This document shows positions 57,496-64,000 of a DNA stretch of 64,000 nt, piece after piece; within the stretch, counting starts at the first letter, position 1, and every line of letters starts with the position of its first letter. Under the pieces are notes generated by a model, which ran no database searches, had not been told where the DNA came from, and was given only the letters and a program-made list of their open reading frames with translations. Origin of the DNA: CAWEQO01 sp963811225 (GTDB taxonomy: Bacteria > Chloroflexota > Anaerolineae > Anaerolineales > Anaerolineaceae); the NCBI GenBank assembly GCA_963811225.1, contig CAWEQO010000004.1:372001-436000 (forward strand), written 5' to 3'. Position numbers and translations under genes: made by a program.

Positions 57496-60369
57496 CTACC
57501 TGTGTCCGTTATTGTTATGGTTGTGGGCATCCTTGGATGCGTTTTGTTCCAGGCCCTGTAAAATGACCTGCGCCCGACTTGCGCCGAGGGCTTGCTGCAG
57601 CTCTTCCACCGCCACCCGCATCATGGTCTGGAAGTCGTTGGTCGAACGGATCTTGCTGGTGATCTCCAGCACTTTTCGCTCCCGCTCGGCCCGGCGAGCG
57701 GTTTGCTCGAACAGCCGGGCGTTTTCCAGCGCCAGCGCAATCTGGTCTGCCACTGCTTTGACCGAGCCGATCTCGGCCTGGCTCCATTCTCGCTCCTGCT
57801 CCCCCTGATCTTGCAGCCGGATGGCGCCGATGGTCTCACCGCGCAGCACGATCGGCACTGCCAGCGCATCCTCTTCGCCGCCCGCCGGTTCCACATCCAT
57901 CACCTCATCCACCGGGGCCACGCCTTGTGCGTTGTAGCGGTAGCTCAGGTGGCGGCGGTTTTCCGTCTCACGCTTCCACTCATTCTGCAAATACCAGCTG
58001 TGCAGGCTCTGGATCTCTTCCAGGGTTTCGCTGGTCTCGGCATACAGCCGGTTGTTGACGATCGCGATGGCCACCTGGTCCGCCAGGATGCTGAACAGCT
58101 CAATGTCCTCCTCAGAGAAGGCGTTCGATTCGACGCTCTGCACGTCCAGCGCGCCGATGATATCGCTGCCGTTTTTGAGCGGCAGAGCCATCTCCGAGCG
58201 GGTGTAGGGCAGATCGGGGTTGTCGAAGAAAGTTGCATCCTGGCCGACATCGGTTGCGATGCGTGGCTCTCCCTCGCCGCAGGCATACCCAACAATGCCC
58301 ACTGCGCCAATTTTGAGTTTATGCTGCCGTTCCAGCATCTTGCGCCCGCCCTCACTGTTGGCCGCGCGCAGGTAGGCGTATTCTTTCTTCTCGTCTATCA
58401 AGAAAATACCGACGTGATAGAAGCCGAAGCGGTGGCTCACCAGCAAGGCCACCTGGTTGAGCAGCGTTTCCAGATCGTTGGTCGATGCGATTGACCGCGC
58501 TACGTCGGACACAGTCTTTAACTGCTGTGAACGCATTTGCAGCGCTTCATTCTGCTGCGACAGCTCTAAGGTTCTGGCTTCCACCCGTGCTTCCAGTTCA
58601 TCGATCAAGGTGTGCAGCTGCTTGATCATCAAATTGAACGCCCGCCCCAACATGCCAATCTCGTCGCCCTCTTGCACCTCGGCGGTCACGTTCAGATTGC
58701 CGGCGGTGATCTGTTCGGCGGTGGTCGCCAGCTTCATGATGCGTCCGCTGAACATGGACGACAGCAGCGCCGCCGCAAGGCTGACGATCAGGGCCAGCAG
58801 GGTGATTAACAGCGTGGTGCTCTTCGTCTGCTGCTGGATCATCGTGCTGAAGGCGCTCATCCGTTGAATGTACACCAGGTTCCAAGGCACATACTGCATC
58901 CTGATGACGATGCCCGCGTGGGTGACGCTGTCCGGATCGCCCCCCGGCTGGAAGGTAAAGAAGGGCACTTCATCGTTGCTGTTGATCGCTTGCATCAAAT
59001 CCGGAATGGCCGCCTCCGGATTTTCTTCAAACTTGGGGGGCAAGCGCTGCTTGATAAACAGGTCGTTCAGCTTCATGTCAGAAAGCGGCGTAATCGGCTG
59101 GTAGACCAGGTTGCGCTTCGATCCATCCCCCAGCCGGACGCCGTTTTCGTCTACCAATAAAGGATAAGATGCCGCGCCGAGCAGCTCGCTGCTGCCCTGG
59201 ATCATACTTTGAAGGACGGCTGCGTTGTATCGCACCCGCAGCACGCCGATCGGTTCTCTCTTTTCGTTATAAACGGCATCGCTGAATACAATATATGCGA
59301 CGCCGCCCTGAGAGAAGAACACCGGTGAGACGAAACCATTTTGCTCTTTGTAGGCATCACTCATTGGCACCGCAAAGTATTCCATGTTCTTCTCGGACTG
59401 CCCGCTCATGCCCGGGCGGGTGTCGTACACGTTGATCCCATTCTTGTCCAAAATCGCGATCGAGTCGAGATAAGATGCCGAGGAAGATGACCGCAGTGAC
59501 TCGATGGACGAGAATATCGCGTTCAACTGCGGGCTGTCCTGACGTTCTTCGGGAGGCACCTGCAGGAATAACAGGTAGGATGGGTAAATTGAGTTCAGGG
59601 TAATGCTGTGGATATTTTGATCGAGGAAGCCACCCACCTTGATTGCAGCCTGGTCGGCTGCCAGGCGCAGGCTCCCCGTGCTTTCGTTTAAGAGTGCAGT
59701 TCGGGTGACGCCGGTTTGCACCGCTGAGAAGATCAACAGCGGGATCAGGGAGATTGCCAGGGCCGAAGAGATCAACTTGACGCTCAGCGTTGCAACGACA
59801 AAGCCCATCGCCAGCATGGTCATGTAAACCATCAGCAGCAGCCCAACCAGAGCGACTAGGTTGACCTGCATCATCGGTAGGGAGACCTGCGCAATCGGCG
59901 AGAACGAGCTGAAGAAGTAAGCGGCAATGGCGCTGAAGATGCCCACCATCACGATCGAGCCGCTGCGCTCGAAGGAAAGTGACAGGAAGCCGATCATCAG
60001 GGTGAACACCAGTGAGATCAGCGCGGCCGGGATGCCGGTGCCTTCGATCAACAGCGCAATGACGACCATGGAAAACTGCACGGCAACGGCCATGCGCAGC
60101 GCCCGACCGGAGGCCTCTTGCTGCTGTCCCGACCCGAACAACCAGGACAGGACCGTCAGCGCTGCGAACACCATCGTTAAGGCCAGATATTCCCAGAAAG
60201 GCAGGCTCCCATAGGTCTGGTGGAATGCTTGCACGGCGAACAGGATCACCAGAAGGATGGAAGCGATGCCGGCGCCTGCTGCGATCCGGGCGAAAAGATC
60301 ATGACCGCTGCGTGCTGTGTTGAGCGGTTTCGGGTGATCGTTGAAAAGGGGTGTCTGTGATGTGGTCAT
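57496..60369 (-). CDS. Membrane GAF sensor with Cache and HAMP domains
   Basis: 957 aa. About six N-terminal helices (residues 25-215), an extracellular Cache-like sensor (FLDQNIHSITLNSIYPSYLL, about 240-510), a further helix (TTLLITLLALIVSLAAALLS), a HAMP domain (RIMKLATTAEQITAGNLNV), a coiled coil, a full GAF (about 645-790), a partial GAF (LAVPIVLRGETIGAIRL) and a C-terminal module (STNDFQTMMRVAVEEL, ALGASRAQVIL). There is no kinase, cyclase or other output domain. The tail is Asn/His-rich (DAHNHNNNGHR). Stop 23 bases before the ParA gene. Confidence 0.9.
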   Translation of the reverse strand: MTTSQTPLFNDHPKPLNTARSGHDLFARIAAGAGIASILLVILFAVQAFHQTYGSLPFWEYLALTMVFAALTVLSWLFGSGQQQEASGRALRMAVAVQFSMVVIALLIEGTGIPAALISLVFTLMIGFLSLSFERSGSIVMVGIFSAIAAYFFSSFSPIAQVSLPMMQVNLVALVGLLLMVYMTMLAMGFVVATLSVKLISSALAISLIPLLIFSAVQTGVTRTALLNESTGSLRLAADQAAIKVGGFLDQNIHSITLNSIYPSYLLFLQVPPEERQDSPQLNAIFSSIESLRSSSSASYLDSIAILDKNGINVYDTRPGMSGQSEKNMEYFAVPMSDAYKEQNGFVSPVFFSQGGVAYIVFSDAVYNEKREPIGVLRVRYNAAVLQSMIQGSSELLGAASYPLLVDENGVRLGDGSKRNLVYQPITPLSDMKLNDLFIKQRLPPKFEENPEAAIPDLMQAINSNDEVPFFTFQPGGDPDSVTHAGIVIRMQYVPWNLVYIQRMSAFSTMIQQQTKSTTLLITLLALIVSLAAALLSSMFSGRIMKLATTAEQITAGNLNVTAEVQEGDEIGMLGRAFNLMIKQLHTLIDELEARVEARTLELSQQNEALQMRSQQLKTVSDVARSIASTNDLETLLNQVALLVSHRFGFYHVGIFLIDEKKEYAYLRAANSEGGRKMLERQHKLKIGAVGIVGYACGEGEPRIATDVGQDATFFDNPDLPYTRSEMALPLKNGSDIIGALDVQSVESNAFSEEDIELFSILADQVAIAIVNNRLYAETSETLEEIQSLHSWYLQNEWKRETENRRHLSYRYNAQGVAPVDEVMDVEPAGGEEDALAVPIVLRGETIGAIRLQDQGEQEREWSQAEIGSVKAVADQIALALENARLFEQTARRAERERKVLEITSKIRSTNDFQTMMRVAVEELQQALGASRAQVILQGLEQNASKDAHNHNNNGHR

Positions 60370-60397
60370 AAGCCCTCGAGCAATAACGATGCCGGTA

Positions 60398-62122
60398 TTA
60401 GTTCCCTGACCGCAGCTGTACGGTTACTTCCGAAATACCCAGCGAATGTCCCAGCTCCAACGCTGCGGTGCGTAGGATGCTGTCAATGTCGGCAGAGGAG
60501 CGTACCCGGGCCGAGATTTCCGAAACCATGTGCTCTTGTTCTGCCCGCATTTGGATCGTCTCCATCAGACGGGCATTTTCCAGTGCCAGCGCCATGCGGT
60601 TGGCTGTGGTTTCCAGCAGCTTGATCCGGTCTTGGGTGAGCGCATCTTCTTGAAAGTGCACGTCCAGCACGCCGATTACCTGCCGGCGCAGGCGAATGGG
60701 AATCGCCACAGGCGTCTCGCACCTGCCGCCTCCCGGTGGGGTCTTGGATCCACCCACCACCACCTCGCCGGACTCGAACGCTTGCCTGGCTTCGATGCTT
60801 TCACTTCCGTCATGCGCTTGCCCGTCTCGCCGGAATCGGTAGCTCTGCTCCTGACGGGTTTCGTTGAGATGATCCTGCCAGGTCTTTTGGATCTGGTTCT
60901 CGGCGCTCGTTTTTACCTCTTGGAGATTCTGGCGTAGTTGTTCCATCAAGCTGGCTTTTTCGATCGCCACCGCCAGTTGGTCCGCAATCACCTGCAATAT
61001 ATCGATGTCCGCCTGCCCGAAGGACCCGGGGATGGTACTCTGCACGTCCAGCGCTCCGATGATGGTCTCGCCGATCTTCAACGGAATGGCCATCTCCGCC
61101 CGTGTATTCGGCAGCAGCGGGTTCTTGAAGTGGAAGGTGTCTTTTTCTACATCGTCGGTGATGTGCGCCTCGCCACGACTGACCACGATGCCCACGACAC
61201 CAATTTCCCCGGACATCAGGCGGTGGCCTCGCTCGACCATCACCCGTCCGGCGTTGCCTGTGGCGGCCTTCAACACGGCATACTCATTCTTTTCGTCCAT
61301 TAAGAAAACGCCGACGTGATAAAAGCCGAACTGGCTGCGGATAATTTCCGCCGAGCGGTTCAGCAGCTCGTCCAGCTCATTAGCCGTGGTGATGTCACGC
61401 GCCAACCGGCTGGCGGCTTCCCATTCCATCGCTCGCCGCTCCAGCGCCTCCGTGCGCTCAGTCACCTGCGCTTCGAGCAGGTTGCGCTCGTTGCGCAGAT
61501 CGGTCGTCAACGCACGTTCTGTCTCGACCGTCCGCTCCAGCCCGCGTGTGAGCACAAAGATCGAGGTGGTTGTGATCGCCGTCAGGGTTATGAAAATGAC
61601 CGTGCCGGTCATCCAATCGGTCCCATTGCCCGAATTCGCCATGATCTCTACTGGCGGCAGCGGCACGATTGCGCGGCTCATGAGCATGCCCACCGTTCCA
61701 AGCGTAAGCATGCTCAGAACCCCGGCGAAGATGCCCATGCGCACCCCCAGGAAGATCGCGCTCATCACCGCGAAGACGATCAAGAATATCCGTCCATCGC
61801 CGCTGAGGCCGCTCTCCAGCAGACCCGACAGCCCCAACACGTACAGGATGAACAACAGGCTGCCTGCCCGGATCAGGTAAGCAATCCAGCGCAGGGATGT
61901 GATCGCCAGAATGCCCAGGTACACCAGCGAGTACAGGACGACCAATCCCCACAGATGCCGCTGGATCGAAGGCCCCAGGGTCGCCAGGAACGCCAGCGTT
62001 CCCAGAGCGCTCATCCCGATCAAAATGTACTGCAAGATGCGCTCGCGGAAGATCGACAGGCTGTCGTCCGGTGAAATGCTGCCGGGAATTTTCTGCGGAT
62101 CGATGTTCTGGAAAAAGCTCAT
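60398..62122 (-). CDS. Membrane GAF sensor without output domain
   Basis: 574 aa. Five to six N-terminal helices (LQYILIGMSALGTLAFLATL through GTVIFITLTAITTTSIFV, residues 30-195), a coiled coil (TERALTTDLRNERNLLEAQV), a full GAF (about 235-390, FGFYHVGVFLMDEKNEYAVL), a partial GAF (ETPVAIPIRLRRQVIGVLDV) and the C-terminal module SSADIDSILRTAALELGHSL. No enzymatic domain. It overlaps the preceding gene stop as ATGA and lies 28 bases before the Cache/HAMP sensor. Paralogue of 62119-63819. Confidence 0.9.
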   Translation of the reverse strand: MSFFQNIDPQKIPGSISPDDSLSIFRERILQYILIGMSALGTLAFLATLGPSIQRHLWGLVVLYSLVYLGILAITSLRWIAYLIRAGSLLFILYVLGLSGLLESGLSGDGRIFLIVFAVMSAIFLGVRMGIFAGVLSMLTLGTVGMLMSRAIVPLPPVEIMANSGNGTDWMTGTVIFITLTAITTTSIFVLTRGLERTVETERALTTDLRNERNLLEAQVTERTEALERRAMEWEAASRLARDITTANELDELLNRSAEIIRSQFGFYHVGVFLMDEKNEYAVLKAATGNAGRVMVERGHRLMSGEIGVVGIVVSRGEAHITDDVEKDTFHFKNPLLPNTRAEMAIPLKIGETIIGALDVQSTIPGSFGQADIDILQVIADQLAVAIEKASLMEQLRQNLQEVKTSAENQIQKTWQDHLNETRQEQSYRFRRDGQAHDGSESIEARQAFESGEVVVGGSKTPPGGGRCETPVAIPIRLRRQVIGVLDVHFQEDALTQDRIKLLETTANRMALALENARLMETIQMRAEQEHMVSEISARVRSSADIDSILRTAALELGHSLGISEVTVQLRSGN

Positions 62123-63819
62123 GCAGCACGCACCTTTCCGTTCTTGCCGTTACTGCCCGGTTGATTGGGTTGTCCGGTTCTCTTGCCGTCCGGCATCAGG
62201 TGAACGCCTACCTCGGTTATCGAGGGCAGCTGGCCCAGCTCCTGAATGGCTGTTTTCATAATCTCTTCAATGCTGATTGCGCTTGCGAATTTCGCTGAGA
62301 GCGCGCTGATTTGCTCTTCTTGGGCAGCCCGGCGCTGAGTTTCGTCCAGCAGGCGGGCATTTTCCAGCGCCAGCGCAGTTTGGGTAGTGATGGCTTCCAC
62401 CACTGCCCGGTCTTCATCGGAGAGCCCGCTGTCCTCGATATCGAACGAGATCTCTCCAATGATCTGATCGCGCAGCATAACCGGCACATTAAGCTGGTTT
62501 GTGGTCTGCCTTTGCAGCGCCAGCGGATCTTCGAACGTATGTGTCAGGCCGCCTTGCAGCCGGGCGGTTTCCGCCCAGGCTGTTTCCAAATACTGCCGGT
62601 TCAGCGAGCGGATTTCTTCCAGGTCGCGTTGGTTCTGCTGGAACATCCGCGCATTTTCCAGCGCGGTCGCCAGGCTGTCGGCCACACCCTGATAGACCAG
62701 GATGTCGTTCTCATCGAAGGCGTTCGGCTGGCTTGACTGGATCGTAAGCGCTCCCAGCACTTCGCTGCGCCCGATGATCGGCAGCGCCAGCTCCGAGCGG
62801 GTCATCGGCAGGTAGGGGTTGTTGAAGCGTACCGGGTCATCACCCACATCCAATGCGATGCGGGCCTGCCGGTTGGCGGTCGTCCAGCCGATCATCGAAT
62901 TGCCGCCCACCAGCAGCCTATGGCTGTCGGCGATCATCTTTTTCCCGGCCTCGCCGCTGCCCGCCTGCAAGATGGCGTAGCGCCCACTGTTGTCGATCAA
63001 GAACAGGCCGGCATAATACAGTCCGAGCCGCTCCACCAGCAGTTCGACAACTTGCTCCAGCAGGGTTTGCGGGTCGAGCTCCGAGCTGATCGAGCGTGAT
63101 ACTTCCGCCGCAGCCCGAATTTGGGTGATGCGCCGTTCCAGGTCGGATGTGCGCTCTTCCACCCTCGTTTCCAGGTTGAAGCGTTCCTCTTCCAGGTGCG
63201 TCGAGAGTTCTTTCTGCAAGCGCATGCTCTGCCGAAATCCCCTCAATAAGGTCATGATGGGGATCGCAGCTGCGCTCGAGACCAGCAGGAAGAAGGCCGT
63301 CGAGGTGTTCCAATCGACCTGCAGGCTCGAATTGCCGTTGAACCCCAGAGGGGGGGCTGGGATCATCCCGCCGGACATTCCAAAGCCAAAAACCGACAGC
63401 GTAGCCAGGCCCAGCAGCAAGCTGATGATCCCAAACTGGGCTCCGAGGAAGATCCAGGTCAGGGTGTTGAATGTGAGCAGCAGCACTTGCCCATGCCCGG
63501 AAAGACCGCTTTGCAGCAGCGATATGATCATTGCGATGTACACGATGACCAACACGCTGCCGCTTCGTAAGGTGTATGAAATGCGCCGGAACACAGTCAC
63601 GCCGTCCAGCAAGAGGATTAGCGAGGTGAAGACGACGATGTCCAGGTAGCTGGCTTCGCGTATGGCTTTGGTGAGCAGAACGGAATACAACACCCAGCTG
63701 AGCCCCACGATAGCCAACATCACGGTTTGGAACGTTCGCTCGCGGATGATGTCGAACTCGTCTGCGTTGGCGAGGCGTTCGGGAACGGTTCCGGGAAGGA
63801 GTTTTGTCAGCCAGTTCAT
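62119..63819 (-). CDS. Membrane GAF sensor without output domain (paralogue)
   Basis: 566 aa with the same layout as the gene at 60398: N-terminal helices (FQTVMLAIVGLSWVLYSVLL through STAFFLLVSSAAAIPIMTL, residues 30-195), coiled coil, GAF (LGLYYAGLFLIDNSGRYAIL), partial GAF (LNVPVMLRDQIIGEISFDIE) and C-terminal module SIEEIMKTAIQELGQLPSIT. No kinase domain. Its ATG overlaps the stop of the gene before it. Tandem duplication with divergence is the likely origin. Confidence 0.9.
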   Translation of the reverse strand: MNWLTKLLPGTVPERLANADEFDIIRERTFQTVMLAIVGLSWVLYSVLLTKAIREASYLDIVVFTSLILLLDGVTVFRRISYTLRSGSVLVIVYIAMIISLLQSGLSGHGQVLLLTFNTLTWIFLGAQFGIISLLLGLATLSVFGFGMSGGMIPAPPLGFNGNSSLQVDWNTSTAFFLLVSSAAAIPIMTLLRGFRQSMRLQKELSTHLEEERFNLETRVEERTSDLERRITQIRAAAEVSRSISSELDPQTLLEQVVELLVERLGLYYAGLFLIDNSGRYAILQAGSGEAGKKMIADSHRLLVGGNSMIGWTTANRQARIALDVGDDPVRFNNPYLPMTRSELALPIIGRSEVLGALTIQSSQPNAFDENDILVYQGVADSLATALENARMFQQNQRDLEEIRSLNRQYLETAWAETARLQGGLTHTFEDPLALQRQTTNQLNVPVMLRDQIIGEISFDIEDSGLSDEDRAVVEAITTQTALALENARLLDETQRRAAQEEQISALSAKFASAISIEEIMKTAIQELGQLPSITEVGVHLMPDGKRTGQPNQPGSNGKNGKVRAA

Positions 63820-64000
63820 TTCAGGATCTCCTTTCCGTTCTTGGCGTGCCCACTGCCGTTACCGTTCAAACTGCCATCGCTTTCGCTGCCGGGTTGGGCT
63901 GCCTCAGGGGCGATCTTGATTTGCGTCCGTCTGGCCCCAACAGCCCGCGCAATCTCGCTTGCCGAGGTCTCCAGGATGGTTTGGATATCGACCGAGCGGT
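63816..64000 (-). CDS. GAF sensor protein, C-terminal end only
   Basis: Open frame from the window edge, ending TGA overlapping the next ATG. The readable end is SVDIQTILETSASEIARAVG then ARRTQIKI, the same C-terminal module as in the next three sensors, followed by a Gly/Ser/Asn-rich tail (GSLNGNGSGHAKNG). So at least four such genes stand in a row; this one continues beyond the window. Confidence 0.8.
   Translation of the reverse strand, partial: RSVDIQTILETSASEIARAVGARRTQIKIAPEAAQPGSESDGSLNGNGSGHAKNGKEILK

Noticed and set aside
57496..63819. GAF proteins as histidine kinases
   Set aside because: No H box with HE-x-R-T-P pattern and no N, G1 or G2 ATP boxes in any of the three complete sensors.
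1..64000. Prophage, insertion sequence or integrase
   Set aside because: No transposase, integrase or phage structural gene pattern was found; only the tRNA 3' repeats and small dispersed repeats hint at past mobility.

Overview
The window reads as a chromosomal segment of a moderately GC-rich, anaerobic or micro-aerobic bacterium. The gene content fits phylum Chloroflexota, class Anaerolineae: a SufBDSU iron-sulfur operon, secreted LysM plus Ig-like proteins, very large GAF sensor proteins, and a NAD-linked NiFe hydrogenase locus. This placement is inferred from gene content only; there is no rRNA here to test it.

Layout. (1) 1-5930, + strand: suf operon (sufC end, sufB, sufD, a small unknown gene, sufS, sufU, a Rieske ferredoxin). 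(2) 6288-10697, - strand: two secreted LysM proteins, then a PIG-L deacetylase and a methyltransferase. (3) 10984-32592, almost all - strand: a hydrogenase superlocus of about 22 kb. In transcription order it holds a regulatory block (DRTGG, CBS-ATPase, DRTGG, PHP), NuoE, an ATPase, an HndB-like protein, NuoF, NuoE, a second NuoF, a NuoG-like subunit, the NiFe small and large subunits, a maturation protease, an FNT channel, a cyclic-nucleotide-binding protein, and hypA-B-F-C-D-E. A + strand dienelactone hydrolase lies inside it. (4) 32848-34447: hisS, tRNA-His and two tandem partial copies of the tRNA 3' end. (5) 34553-39528, + strand: a sugar ABC transporter, then AzlCD. (6) 39607-44113: an ABC-F ATPase with a long structured leader, a small unknown gene, and gamma-glutamyltransferase. 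(7) 44183-48853, + strand: manganese catalase, a VIT transporter, a hybrid kinase and its response regulator. (8) 49888-64000, - strand: a DMT exporter gene and a signalling operon of several membrane GAF proteins, a ParA-type ATPase, a giant GAF hybrid histidine kinase, and a threonine-synthase-like PLP enzyme fused to a receiver domain.

How the genes fit together. The suf operon would build the clusters needed by the Fe-S-rich hydrogenase; the hyp genes and the protease mature its NiFe site. The subunit set (NuoE, NuoF, NuoG-like, small, large) matches the electron-bifurcating NiFe HydABCSL type, but with duplicated flavoprotein and NuoE subunits and with every thioredoxin-like ferredoxin domain stripped of its cluster cysteines. 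The last operon looks like a sensor array feeding a kinase whose possible target is a receiver-controlled enzyme; that wiring is inference.

Four genes need a single-base frame correction (FNT channel, NuoG-like subunit, sugar-binding protein) or several corrections (giant kinase: two frameshifts and a stop). These may be sequence errors or real decay. Gene ends are marked by long, often perfect hairpins; the longest is an 88-bp perfect palindrome.
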